From: Novosphingobium sp.
GTDB lineage: Bacteria > Pseudomonadota > Alphaproteobacteria > Sphingomonadales > Sphingomonadaceae
NCBI RefSeq assembly: GCF_039595395.1
Contig: NZ_JBCNLP010000001.1
Span: forward strand, 2,666,001-2,730,000
DNA length: 64,000 nucleotides
Reading direction: 5' to 3'
Numbering within the stretch: position 1 is the stretch's first letter; every line of letters begins with the position of its first letter. Positions 55,996 to 64,000 of the stretch are shown here, piece by piece. A model generated the notes under the pieces. It was given only the letters and a program-made list of their open reading frames with translations. It made no database searches and was not told the DNA's origin. Both the position numbers and the translations under genes were made by a program.

Positions 55996-57012
55996 ATGAT
56001 CGCGCCTGTGCATATCGCCCGCCTGTGGGATGCGGGGCTGGTCGCCGTGCTGGCTCTGGCCTGCGCGCTGGTATCCTATGTCAATTGGGGGATGGCTGAC
56101 AGCTTTACCGGTCTGGTGCCGGGCCGGGTCGCGGCGGCACCTGTGGTCGCCGCAGGAACCGGCTCGGACCCTGAGCTGGAATCCCTTCTGCCGCAGCAGA
56201 TCCGCAACCTCAGCAGCGATGCCGCGCGAGCCTACAACATCGCTTCCCCGCTGGAGCCGACCAACCCCGCAGCGCCGCCCTTCCATCCCGAATGGCTCTC
56301 CGCGCAGGAGCTGGAGCGCGCCACTGACTGCATGGCCACCGCCATCTATTATGAGGCGGCCAGCGAAAGTCTGGCCGGGCAGTTGGCGGTGGCTCAGGTG
56401 ATCCTCAATCGGGTACGCCACCCTCATTTTCCCAAGACGGTCTGCGCGGTGGTCAATCAGGGCAGCGAAAGAGCGCTGGGGTGCCAGTTCACCTTCACCT
56501 GCGATGGCGCTTTGACGCGAGCGCCCAATCCGGCTGGTCTGCAAAGAGCCCGGCGAGTCGCTCAGGCGGCACTGCATGGCGCGACTTCGGCTCAGGCCGG
56601 GCAGGCCACGCATTATCACACGATCTGGATCGTCCCGCGCTGGGCCGGGCAATTGCGGAAGGTGGCCATCATCGAGCATCATGTGTTTTATCGGCCTTCC
56701 GCGTTTTACGCCGGCTATACGCTGCCCACCCCCTTGCCTGCACTTGAGGCTCATGCCGAAACGCCCGATCTGGCCATGCCCCGGCAGACGCATCCGGCGA
56801 TCGCTGTGAATGACAGGCCAGACAGCGCCCCGCCCCCGATGACGAGCGAGCCCAAAAAGTTGATGGAGGTGACGACGGCAACCTTCATCGTCCCGGAGGT
56901 CGAAGCGAGACCTTTACCTGCGTCAGATCACAAACCTCCATCTGATAGAAAAATCTTTCAGTTCGGCAGAAACATGCAACGCAGGACCAACATGCCCCTG
57001 ACCAGATTTTAA
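55996..57012 (+). CDS. SleB/CwlJ-type cell-wall hydrolase
   Basis: A 338-residue exported cell-wall hydrolase of the SleB family (hydrolase_2 domain), acting as a muramidase or lytic transglycosylase on peptidoglycan. A signal anchor is at about residues 12-30 (AGLVAVLALACALVSYV). The catalytic domain has DCMATAIYYEAASESLAGQLAVAQVILNRV at about 111-140 (conserved Glu in YYEA), CQFTFTCDGAL and the THYHT and HHVFYR segments. The C-terminal 100 residues are Pro/Ala-rich and less conserved. It is followed by 152 bases and then the exopolysaccharide genes, so it may have a separate promoter or be first in that operon. Confidence 0.88.
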   Translation: MIAPVHIARLWDAGLVAVLALACALVSYVNWGMADSFTGLVPGRVAAAPVVAAGTGSDPELESLLPQQIRNLSSDAARAYNIASPLEPTNPAAPPFHPEWLSAQELERATDCMATAIYYEAASESLAGQLAVAQVILNRVRHPHFPKTVCAVVNQGSERALGCQFTFTCDGALTRAPNPAGLQRARRVAQAALHGATSAQAGQATHYHTIWIVPRWAGQLRKVAIIEHHVFYRPSAFYAGYTLPTPLPALEAHAETPDLAMPRQTHPAIAVNDRPDSAPPPMTSEPKKLMEVTTATFIVPEVEARPLPASDHKPPSDRKIFQFGRNMQRRTNMPLTRF

Positions 57013-57164
57013 TCAAAAATTGATGCCAAATCACCGCCTCACATACTTTGATCAAATTCAGATATTTCTCGCACCTGTTTCGGCGGATTTGGATGGATCA
57101 TCGATTCTACATGCCATCATTTTGGATAGGCTGCGCCTCAGCATGAATTGCAACAAGGTGCGTC

Positions 57165-57824
57165 ATGACCTCTTTGTCAGTGTCTCCTCGCCCGATCTCT
57201 TTTCGTCCCGCTCAGGAGTGGGACTGGATACGCTGCTCCGATATGGTGCTGGCTCTGGCGGCCCTGGCCATCCTGTTGCCGCTGATGCTGATGGTGGCGC
57301 TGGCGATACGCCTGACCAGCAAAGGGCCGGTGTTTTTCATCCATAAGCGTATCGGCCGCAACGGACAGACCTTTGGATGCTGCAAGTTCCGCACCATGGC
57401 CGTGGATGCCGACCGCCGCCTCGCCGACCTGCTGGAGCGTGATCCACAAGCTCGCGCCGAATGGCAGAGCAGCCAGAAACTGCTCAAGGATCCGCGTATC
57501 ACCGCTGTGGGTCATTTCCTGCGACGCAGCAGCATCGATGAGCTGCCCCAGCTCTACAACATCCTGAACGGCACGATGAGCTGGGTTGGCCCGCGCCCCA
57601 TCGTGCAGAATGAAGTGCATCGCTATGGCCATCATTTCAGCCATTACTGCCGGGTCAGGCCGGGAATCACCGGCCTGTGGCAGGTCAGCGGGCGCAGCAA
57701 TGTCAGCTATCGCCGCCGTGTGGCGATGGATGTGGTCTATATCCGGCGGCGCAATGTTGTGCTCAACAGTGTGATTATGGCGCGCACGCTGCCGGCGGTT
57801 CTGCTCCAGCGCGGCTCCTGCTGA
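57165..57824 (+). CDS. Undecaprenyl-phosphate sugar-1-phosphate transferase (ExoY/WcaJ type)
   Basis: A 219-residue initiating glycosyltransferase (bacterial sugar transferase domain) that puts the first sugar-1-phosphate on undecaprenyl phosphate at the inner membrane. One N-terminal helix (MVLALAALAILLPLMLMVAL) is followed by GPVFFIHKRIGRNGQTF and the KFRTM motif near 72, RSSIDELPQLYNILNG near 121 and the catalytic SWVGPRP and GLWQVSGRS. Short ExoY-like form without the extra N-terminal helices of WcaJ. The ATG at 57165 is used. First enzyme of the exopolysaccharide unit. Confidence 0.93.
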   Translation: MTSLSVSPRPISFRPAQEWDWIRCSDMVLALAALAILLPLMLMVALAIRLTSKGPVFFIHKRIGRNGQTFGCCKFRTMAVDADRRLADLLERDPQARAEWQSSQKLLKDPRITAVGHFLRRSSIDELPQLYNILNGTMSWVGPRPIVQNEVHRYGHHFSHYCRVRPGITGLWQVSGRSNVSYRRRVAMDVVYIRRRNVVLNSVIMARTLPAVLLQRGSC

Positions 57825-57887
57825 GCTTTGGCGGCAAGTGATCGCGTGAGGCGAGCGAAGACCACCCGGCCGCCGCCCCATCCTCCG

Positions 57888-59219
57888 ATGAGCAAGCATG
57901 GTGCCAAGGCAAGAGCCGGAGGGCAAAATCTGCTCACCCGGCATCGGGCCTTTATCATCAAGGCTCTGCCGGGCCTTGCAGCGATACACATGCTGGGCTT
58001 TGCGATGCTGGGGGCAGCCAACAATGGCTATCTTTCGGCGATCATGGTGCTGGTTCAGGCGCTTTTCGCAGGCGTGGTCTTTGTGGTGCTGCCGCCGGAA
58101 CGGGCGTGGCTGCAGTCGATCTGGCCGGCGAAGCTCGCATGGCTGATGCTGGCGCTCTGGGCCGCGCTTCCGCTGGCAGCGCCGTGGCTTGGTCTGCGGG
58201 GTCTGCAGCCTCCACTATCGCCCGATCTCTATCAGTTGAGCCTGCTGACTCTGTGCGGGCAGATCATGCTGTTTATGGCGATGACACAGATCGCAAGGCA
58301 AAGTCAGGCCTGTCAGCGGCATGTGAAAGCCATCGGGCTGCTAGCCATTCCGATCATTGCGCTGTGCCTTGCAGCCGTCCGGCTGGAATGGATCGATCCG
58401 GCCTTGCTCGGGCTGGGAAGCGCAAGACAACAGCGTTTTTCCGGCTCAATCGGCAATCCCAATGTCGCTGGAGTCATCTTTGCCATGATTGCGCTGCTGA
58501 CCATGGGGGCGACAATCACCCGCTTCCGCAACTGGTTGGCACGCCCCACAGACCGGTCATTGCTGACGCTGGCCTTCACCGGGGCGACATGCGGTTTCTG
58601 CCTCACTCTGGTGGTCGCGACGCAATCACGCACGGCGGCGCTGTTGTTGTTTCCTTGCCTCGCTATTCTTTGTGCCTGTTCGGCATGGCCACCACGAACA
58701 TATCGCCGCTACCGTCTGGCCGGAGCAGGGCTGTTGGCCCTTATGGCCCTGCCCGCGATTCCGGCTTTCGATCGCCTGCAAGGGCTGGCGGAAGATGGCG
58801 CCAGTCGCCTGGCGCTATGGGAAAGGTTCTGGCTCATCGCCTGGGACGCCCCATGGGCAGGTTATGGGCTGGGCTCTTTCATCGAGATCAATCAGCGCCA
58901 ACTGACCACAGACAGCGCGCTAGCCATGTGGGATTTCGGCGCCGCCCATGCTGCCCCCTTGCAACTGGTGATCGAATTGGGATGGCCGGGGCTCGCGCTG
59001 ACGATGTCATTGTTTGTGGTGGTTGCCTGGCGCCTGATCAGACACAGGGACCGGCTGCGTGATCCTGTGGCGCTGTCGATGCTGCTGGCGATTTTGCTGC
59101 CGCTCGGCGCATCGCTGGTCGATATTGCGATGAATGTTCCAGCCGTCAGCGCGATGGTCACTAGCCTTGCAGCCATGCTCTATGGACGCAGCATGGCGCC
59201 GCCGGTCATCCGATACTGA
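57888..59219 (+). CDS. O-antigen ligase/polymerase family membrane protein
   Basis: A 443-residue protein with about ten membrane helices and the Wzy/O-antigen-ligase signature: a long loop near 190-200 (RFSGSIGNPNVAGVIFAMI), the RTAALLLFP segment, and a periplasmic loop with RLALWERFWLIAWDAPWAGYGLGSF near 310-334. These families polymerise or transfer polysaccharide repeat units. I set the start at the ATG at 57888 (MSKHGAKAR); a TTG at 57828 gives 20 more charged residues. It is convergent with the small gene at 59180 and overlaps it by 40 bases. Confidence 0.85.
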   Translation: MSKHGAKARAGGQNLLTRHRAFIIKALPGLAAIHMLGFAMLGAANNGYLSAIMVLVQALFAGVVFVVLPPERAWLQSIWPAKLAWLMLALWAALPLAAPWLGLRGLQPPLSPDLYQLSLLTLCGQIMLFMAMTQIARQSQACQRHVKAIGLLAIPIIALCLAAVRLEWIDPALLGLGSARQQRFSGSIGNPNVAGVIFAMIALLTMGATITRFRNWLARPTDRSLLTLAFTGATCGFCLTLVVATQSRTAALLLFPCLAILCACSAWPPRTYRRYRLAGAGLLALMALPAIPAFDRLQGLAEDGASRLALWERFWLIAWDAPWAGYGLGSFIEINQRQLTTDSALAMWDFGAAHAAPLQLVIELGWPGLALTMSLFVVVAWRLIRHRDRLRDPVALSMLLAILLPLGASLVDIAMNVPAVSAMVTSLAAMLYGRSMAPPVIRY

Positions 59220-59809
59220 TAGGCCATGCCTGCCGGACTATCACCCAGCAGCTTTTCAATGCTGCCGCGCTGATCATCATCGAAACGGCTCAGCCACTCG
59301 GCCTCATTCAGCATCTGTTGCCGCGTGTCATTGGACATGCGCGGCCACAGAGCAGCGCCATAAGCAATGCGCCATCGCGCCTCCTGCATTCTGAAGGGTC
59401 CCAAACGATAGCTTGCGGCAAAAGCTTTCAAGCCATCCGATGAAGCCGAAGGATGCTCCAGCAGATCGAGCTGAGCGATCAGGATTTGCGTCGCCGCCCA
59501 ATCCGGGCGCAGGCGCGTCAGACGTCCTATTTGCTGCGCGGCACGGGCTTTGGCCAAGCTCCGCTCGCCAGGCGAGGCCCCTTGTGCGGCAGCCATCAAG
59601 GCCAGCTCCGCAAGACCGGCCGTCGCCCGATCCCCCAGAGCCTCGGGCGGATCGTCGGCGTGATCGGCCAGAACCTGCAGCCGATCATCCATAGGGCCGT
59701 GCATGGCGAGAAGAATGCCCTGTGTGGTCCATTCCCGCATGGCGGTGGAGGCCGCGCAGATCGCCAGCCCCACACAGAGGGCTGGCATAACGACCGCTGC
59801 CGCCTTCAT
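59180..59809 (-). CDS. Membrane-anchored protein of unknown function in the exopolysaccharide locus
   Basis: A 209-residue protein with one N-terminal hydrophobic segment (AAAVVMPALCVGLAICAAS, about 3-21) and a mostly helical soluble part with TPR-like pattern (ATQILIAQLDLLEHPSASSDGLKAFAASYR near 106). I do not recognise a family. The ATG at 59809 shares its last base with the stop of the chain-length regulator (TGATG), so they are one unit. The end overlaps the convergent ligase gene by 40 bases. It could be an accessory polysaccharide factor. Confidence 0.7.
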   Translation of the reverse strand: MKAAAVVMPALCVGLAICAASTAMREWTTQGILLAMHGPMDDRLQVLADHADDPPEALGDRATAGLAELALMAAAQGASPGERSLAKARAAQQIGRLTRLRPDWAATQILIAQLDLLEHPSASSDGLKAFAASYRLGPFRMQEARWRIAYGAALWPRMSNDTRQQMLNEAEWLSRFDDDQRGSIEKLLGDSPAGMAYQYRMTGGAMLRP

Positions 59810-61986
59810 CACCGATCGTAATAGGAGACGTAACGGCGCGAGTAATACAGCGCCCCCACCGCCTCCGCGCGCGGATTGACCATGGTGAGCACCGCGCCGA
59901 TGATCGGCACATTGTCATGCTCCAGCCCGGCCAGCGCGGCATCGACCGCAGCAATCGGCGTCCCGCCCCATTTGATCATCAACACCACGCCATCGCTCAG
60001 CTTGGCGATGCTGCGCGCATCGGTCACGCCCAGCACCGGGGGCGTATCGATCAGAATATGGTCGTAATGCGGGCGCAATTGCTCAAGCAAGGCGCGCATC
60101 CGGCCCGGATTGAACAGATCGGTCGGGCTGAAGGTGGATTTGGTCACCGGCAGGATCGAACAACCCTCGACATGATCGGCCAGGATCGCATCGGACAGTT
60201 CCGCCTCACCCTTCAACACCTCGATCAGCCCGCAATCCGAATGGAGATGCGCCAGCCGCCGCACGCTGGGCCGCCGCACATCGCCATCGATCAGCAGCAC
60301 GCGCTCGCCCGCCATCGCCATCACCCGCGCCAGCGTCAGCGAACTGGACGTCTTACCCTCCCCCGGCACGGTGGAGCACAGCGCCACAACACGCGCGCTC
60401 CCCCCATCAGCCCGGCGGATCGAGCTGCGAATGGCACGATAGGCCTCGGCATAGGCTGACATCGGGCGCAGCAGCAGCGTATCGGCCGGCGAACAACGCC
60501 CTCCGTCTTCGCCCTTCAACTGCTTGCGCCCCAGCCGGGGCACCGAGGCCAGAAAGCGCAGCCCCAACAGCACTTCGACATCATCGGCATTGCGCACCGT
60601 GCCCTGCATCGTCTCGGTCACCATCGCCGCGATCACCCCGAGCACCAGGCCAGCCAGCACGCTGGTCGCGGCCATGGCGGGACGGTTGGGGAAAGCAGGT
60701 GTGGAGCTGACCACCGCCTGCTCGATAAGCCGCGCCTGAGGCTGGCTGGATTGCTCGACCTGCGCCGTCTGCTGCACCGAGCTGGCCAGATGGTTGTAGG
60801 CTCCGGTTGCAGCATCGGCGCTACGCTGCAGACTCTCCGCCTTCACCGCCGCGCTGTTGTTCGCCGCGATCTCGCCTTTCAAACTCCCCAACTGTCCACG
60901 CAGACTGGCCGCCTGAGCGGTGGCCGCGCGTGCCTCGCTGCGCAGGCCTTCGATGATGCGCGCCTGCTCCTCGTGGATCTGGCGGTCCAGTGCCGAAATC
61001 CGCTCATTGGCCTCGATCAACGCGGGGAATATCGGCCCATAACGCGATGCCAATTGCGAGCGATCCGCCTCCGCTGCCGTGCGTTGCCGCCGCAGATCGG
61101 CGATCACATTGGAGGACAACACCGCCGACACGGCATCGGGCCCCGCCGAGGCGACCTGCTTCTCCGCCGTCTCCAGATTGGAGCGCGCCGCCGCCGCCGC
61201 CGCCTCCGCCGTGGCCACCTGAGAGCTGAGCGGCGCGATCTGCTGATCGTTCACCGTCGCGCCATTGGCGCCCTGCACGATGCCGGTCGAGGCGCGATAA
61301 TGCGCAACATCGGCCGCAGCAACCTCGGCCTGTTTGCTCAGCCGTTGCAGCGCGGCCTGCCCCTCATCGGCCTGACGCGCCGCCGTGCTCATCATCACAT
61401 CGGCGGTGCTGTTGATATAGCTTTCGGCAAAACCATTGGCGATGCGCGCAGCCTTCACCGCGTCCCGCGACTGAAAGCCAACCGCCAGAATGTAGCTCTT
61501 TTCCTGCTGATCGACCGACAGTCGTTCGAGCAGCGTGCTGATCGCCGCCTCCACCGCGCGGGCCTGGGCGACCTCATCCTTGCCGCTGCGCAGACGGGCG
61601 GAGACGAACTCTGGGTCGTGCTGCAACCCATTGGCCTGCACGACGCGCCGCGCAATATCGCGCGAGCGGATCGTAGCAATTTCGGTGCTGAGCAGCGACT
61701 GGTCGAGCGGCCCGTGCCCACCCTCGCCATCGGGCGCCACCACCAGCGGCCGGTTGGGCGTGATGCGCAGCCGTGCCACCGCCTGATAGCGCGGTGAAAT
61801 GGCATAGCTCGCCCCCACCACCAGCAGCATGGTCAGCGCCAACACGCCCACAACCAGCTTCCAGCGCCAGCGCAGCACCTGCCCCAGCGCCCCGAAGGAC
61901 ACCGACCGCCGCCCCACATGGCGCGACTGATCGAAGCGGCTGACTGGCATCGGCGTGAGAGGCGTGGCCAGAGTGACGGCATTCAT
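59809..61986 (-). CDS. Polysaccharide co-polymerase with BY-kinase domain (Wzc type)
   Basis: A 725-residue inner-membrane chain-length regulator fused to a tyrosine kinase. The Wzz domain comprises a first helix (WRWKLVVGVLALTMLLVVGAS near 41), a long coiled-coil periplasmic part (up to about 420) and a second helix (MAATSVLAGLVLGVIAAMV). The kinase has Walker A STVPGEGKTSS, Walker A-prime LLIDGDVRRPS and Walker B ILIDTPPVLG. The C-terminus has a tyrosine cluster (ALYYSRRYVSYYDR) that is a likely autophosphorylation site. Walker set and fusion are as in E. coli Wzc. The cognate phosphatase is not in this window. Confidence 0.93.
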   Translation of the reverse strand: MNAVTLATPLTPMPVSRFDQSRHVGRRSVSFGALGQVLRWRWKLVVGVLALTMLLVVGASYAISPRYQAVARLRITPNRPLVVAPDGEGGHGPLDQSLLSTEIATIRSRDIARRVVQANGLQHDPEFVSARLRSGKDEVAQARAVEAAISTLLERLSVDQQEKSYILAVGFQSRDAVKAARIANGFAESYINSTADVMMSTAARQADEGQAALQRLSKQAEVAAADVAHYRASTGIVQGANGATVNDQQIAPLSSQVATAEAAAAAARSNLETAEKQVASAGPDAVSAVLSSNVIADLRRQRTAAEADRSQLASRYGPIFPALIEANERISALDRQIHEEQARIIEGLRSEARAATAQAASLRGQLGSLKGEIAANNSAAVKAESLQRSADAATGAYNHLASSVQQTAQVEQSSQPQARLIEQAVVSSTPAFPNRPAMAATSVLAGLVLGVIAAMVTETMQGTVRNADDVEVLLGLRFLASVPRLGRKQLKGEDGGRCSPADTLLLRPMSAYAEAYRAIRSSIRRADGGSARVVALCSTVPGEGKTSSSLTLARVMAMAGERVLLIDGDVRRPSVRRLAHLHSDCGLIEVLKGEAELSDAILADHVEGCSILPVTKSTFSPTDLFNPGRMRALLEQLRPHYDHILIDTPPVLGVTDARSIAKLSDGVVLMIKWGGTPIAAVDAALAGLEHDNVPIIGAVLTMVNPRAEAVGALYYSRRYVSYYDR

Positions 61987-62013
61987 GGGCGACCTCCTGT
62001 CATGTCTGGATCA

Positions 62014-63312
62014 CTATTTTTGGATCACGATGCGCAGCATCACGCGCGTTTCCGAATAGGGTGAGATCAGCCCGGTGCTATGCGCCCGGCGCTGGTCATG
62101 CTCGACCGAAACGCCAAACCCCAGCACGCGCGTCGCCATATAACGCACCCCGGCGCTGGTCTTGAGGATGTCGAGCGAGGCGGGCGTGCCCTTGAAGGCA
62201 TCATGCTCATAGCCCGCCTGGGCATCGAGCAGGATGTTGCGCCGCAACTCATGGTCCACCCGCAGCGCGACGGAACTGTTGATATAACCGCCCAGATCCA
62301 GCAGCGTGGCATCCTGAGCGATCCGCCGCGCGGTCAACGTCACGGTGGTGAGCGGCGAGGCAAAGTAATCGACCCGCGCCTCGGCGGCGAAATCGGCAAA
62401 ATTGCGATAGAGCGGCGTATCATAACGGTGCGACATATAGCCGACCCCCACCGCCCCGCGCACCAGCGTCGCCAGGTCGAAGGTCGCACCCGCCAGCACA
62501 CGATAGGTCTTGGAATCGCGATTGGGAACGCCCGGCGCCAGCCGGTGCAGATAGGTCGAGCGATCATAGCTGCCCTGAAGGAATAGCGACGTATCGGGCG
62601 AGACGGCATATTCGCCCCGCGCAATGCCGCTATGCGTCTGCGAATTGCGGTTGGTCTGGTCGATCAGCGCGCCCGAAAAGGCACGCACTGGATCGAAAGC
62701 GGTGGTCGAGAAGCTGTAGGAGCCCTGCAGCTTCGTCCGCCCCAGCGTGGCCGTGGGCGAAATCTGCGCCACGGCGGTGGTGTATTGCGAGCTTTGCGCC
62801 GCCGCCGTGGGATAGGCGGCAGAGGTCGGCGGCTCGGCATCCTTGCGCACCCGTGCCGAAGCGGCGATCGCCACGTCGGCGGTGGCATCGAAACGCCCCT
62901 CCAGCGCGCCATTCCAGCCATCGCGGTTGCGCCGTCCCTCGGTGAAATAGCGGTAGAAATTGCCCCCACCGCTCAGCGTCAGATCATGCCGCGACCAGTT
63001 GGAGGACACCACTGCGGAAGGCGCGAAGACCACATAGCCATCACCCTGATTGCTAGTGTTCTGATAGGCGTTGCTGGTGTAGCCCACGCCCAGTTCAGCC
63101 TTGGGCTGCAGGGTAAATCCACCGACCGGAACCCCTTGCGAGGTATATTCGGGCCGGGGCCGGTCCAGCACGCCGATGTTGCGCCCGCGATCAAACTCCA
63201 GCGGCAGGCTGGGGGTGACCATATTGTCGTCGCTGCCCTGTGCATGCAGGCCGTCGGGCGCGGTGACCAGCAACAGGCCCAGCATCTGGCGCGTCCAGTG
63301 TTTCAAGATCAT
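62014..63312 (-). CDS. Outer-membrane beta-barrel protein of the exopolysaccharide locus
   Basis: A 432-residue outer-membrane protein with a signal peptide (about 1-26, ending in the GLHAQGS region). Repeated amphipathic beta strands fill the remainder, alternating in aromatic residues (for example YRYFTEGRRNRDGWNGALEGRFD) and ending RVMLRIVIQK. It matches the outer-membrane beta-barrel family often beside polysaccharide export genes in sphingomonads. The ATG at 63312 has a strong GGGGGG ribosome-binding site about five bases upstream; a longer frame to 63969 belongs to another strand region. Possibly an export or surface-retention pore. Confidence 0.8.
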   Translation of the reverse strand: MILKHWTRQMLGLLLVTAPDGLHAQGSDDNMVTPSLPLEFDRGRNIGVLDRPRPEYTSQGVPVGGFTLQPKAELGVGYTSNAYQNTSNQGDGYVVFAPSAVVSSNWSRHDLTLSGGGNFYRYFTEGRRNRDGWNGALEGRFDATADVAIAASARVRKDAEPPTSAAYPTAAAQSSQYTTAVAQISPTATLGRTKLQGSYSFSTTAFDPVRAFSGALIDQTNRNSQTHSGIARGEYAVSPDTSLFLQGSYDRSTYLHRLAPGVPNRDSKTYRVLAGATFDLATLVRGAVGVGYMSHRYDTPLYRNFADFAAEARVDYFASPLTTVTLTARRIAQDATLLDLGGYINSSVALRVDHELRRNILLDAQAGYEHDAFKGTPASLDILKTSAGVRYMATRVLGFGVSVEHDQRRAHSTGLISPYSETRVMLRIVIQK

Positions 63313-63332
63313 GTCCCCCCGCCCCATGATCG

Positions 63333-63845
63333 TTATGGCGCCGTCAGATAGTTCGACCCGCCCGAGGCAAGCCCCAGCGTGGTCCCCTGCTGCAACAGCC
63401 TCAGATCTCCATTGCCGGGCGCGATGCCCGCAATCGTTCCACCGACGCAGCTTCGCGCCAGTGTGGAAGCGTGCGCCACCGCCGCGCGTACTGCGGGCGC
63501 GCGGCGCACCACAGCCTCCTGCAAGCGGCTCAGTGCGATCTGGCTGACGGTGCAATTGACCTGCGCCTGGCTGATCGCCAGCATGATCTGGCCCTGCACC
63601 TGTGCCATCGATGCGCCCGGATTGGCGGTGATTGCCGCCATCAGCCGCGAGAGCAAGGCATCGGCCTGCTGCTGATCCGTTGCGCTGACCGGTTGCATGG
63701 GCCCGGTATGAGCGACACGCTGATCGACACCCGCCAGCGCCTCGCCCGGCACGCCGGCCAGCAGCAGCGCCAGGGCAAGCATGCCCACGCCACCGGCGTC
63801 TCGCGCCAAGCCGTGCCGCTTTCCTGTGCCGTGTCGCGTCATCAT
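63333..63845 (-). CDS. Secreted protein of unknown function in the exopolysaccharide locus
   Basis: A 170-residue exported protein. Signal peptide of about 35 residues (GMLALALLLAGVPGEALA). The mature part is helical and Ala-rich (DALLSRLMAAITANPGASMAQVQGQIMLAIS), with two cysteines (VNCTVSQ and RSCVGG) that may form a disulfide. The start ATG at 63845 (MMTRHG) has GAGAG upstream. No family recognised. Lies between the beta-barrel gene and the export gene, so a role in polymer export or surface display is plausible only from context. Confidence 0.7.
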   Translation of the reverse strand: MMTRHGTGKRHGLARDAGGVGMLALALLLAGVPGEALAGVDQRVAHTGPMQPVSATDQQQADALLSRLMAAITANPGASMAQVQGQIMLAISQAQVNCTVSQIALSRLQEAVVRRAPAVRAAVAHASTLARSCVGGTIAGIAPGNGDLRLLQQGTTLGLASGGSNYLTAP

Positions 63846-63949
63846 CAACTCTCTCATGTGGCTTGGGCAAAGCGTTCCATGCGGGCCATCTCTTCGCAAA
63901 TGCAGAAAGATCGGCATTGAAGCCTTTTGTGCACCGAGATCGCGCGCCA

Positions 63950-64000
63950 TCACCAATAGCGCTCGCCAATACGGATCGTGTCGCCGGGCGAGACCTTGAG
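63950..64000 (-). CDS. Wza-like polysaccharide export protein, C-terminal end only
   Basis: The last 16 codons of a gene that runs off the right edge. It reads LKVSPGDTIRIGERYW then stop (TGA at 63952-63950). The PGDTI-RI pattern with a terminal aromatic residue is typical of the C-terminal SLBB/export region of Wza/BexD-type polysaccharide export proteins, and the gene order agrees. The assignment rests on few residues. Confidence 0.55.
   Translation of the reverse strand, partial: LKVSPGDTIRIGERYW

Overview
The window is chromosomal DNA of an alphaproteobacterium, most likely Sphingomonadales (Novosphingobium or a close relative). This rests on recognised families and gene order, not on a database search. 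The markers are: dusB-ntrB-ntrC-ntrY-ntrX-hfq-hflX with convergent mazG; a bifunctional ispDF; a pyruvate dehydrogenase E1 beta with its own lipoyl domain; RegB/RegA beside cyo oxidase genes; many TonB/TPR secreted proteins; high G+C; and an extragenic palindrome of the type common in alphaproteobacteria. No rRNA, tRNA, CRISPR array, prophage or transposase gene was seen.

Layout. 1-8 kb: purT, an SDR, yaaA, a ClC transporter, lrgAB, a LysR regulator and scoAB (3-oxoacid CoA-transferase). 8.5-12.4 kb: an operon of unknown function (717-aa secreted protein, DUF3142 lipoprotein, DUF4424 secreted protein). 12.5-16.2 kb: a TonB-dependent receptor with a Tat-exported glycerophosphodiesterase. 16.2-26.6 kb: mazG facing the nitrogen/RNA-regulation cluster hflX, hfq (two Sm domains), ntrX, ntrY, ntrC (frameshifted), ntrB, dusB. 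26.7-31.5 kb: ispDF, a small secreted protein, a CinA-type amidase, ratA, lipA and a beta-carbonic anhydrase. 31.8-43 kb: a secreted repeat protein, gyrA, a DUF952 protein, trmFO, an EF-hand protein, a squalene-synthase-like protein, pdhB, pdhA, ftsB and a PilZ protein. 43.3-45.5 kb: kdpE and a short KdpD-like kinase. 45.6-47 kb: a frameshifted MFS symporter. 47.1-54.1 kb: cyoABCD with about 12 single-base indels, then an intact SURF1 gene, regB and regA. 54.3-64 kb: a phosphohexomutase, a cell-wall hydrolase and an exopolysaccharide locus (initiating glycosyltransferase, ligase/polymerase, chain-length BY-kinase, beta-barrel, secreted protein, end of a Wza-like export gene).

How the parts work together. 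The ntr genes sense nitrogen and the ntrYX arm may sense redox. The tandem-domain Hfq and HflX add RNA-level control. RegBA beside cyo suggests redox control of the quinol oxidase. The phosphohexomutase probably supplies sugar phosphates to the exopolysaccharide genes.

Most notable non-coding signal: four copies of an intergenic element of about 190-250 bp. It has two distinguishable ends (A and B), hairpin-forming termini with compensatory base changes, and an inner inverted repeat. All copies sit just past stop codons, three of them between convergent genes. A second, shorter palindrome family occurs twice. Frame-breaking indels are concentrated at 46.5-51.4 kb, with one more in ntrC. Because all oxidase ligand residues are kept across the breaks, sequencing or assembly error is the likelier explanation there, but it cannot be proved from this sequence.
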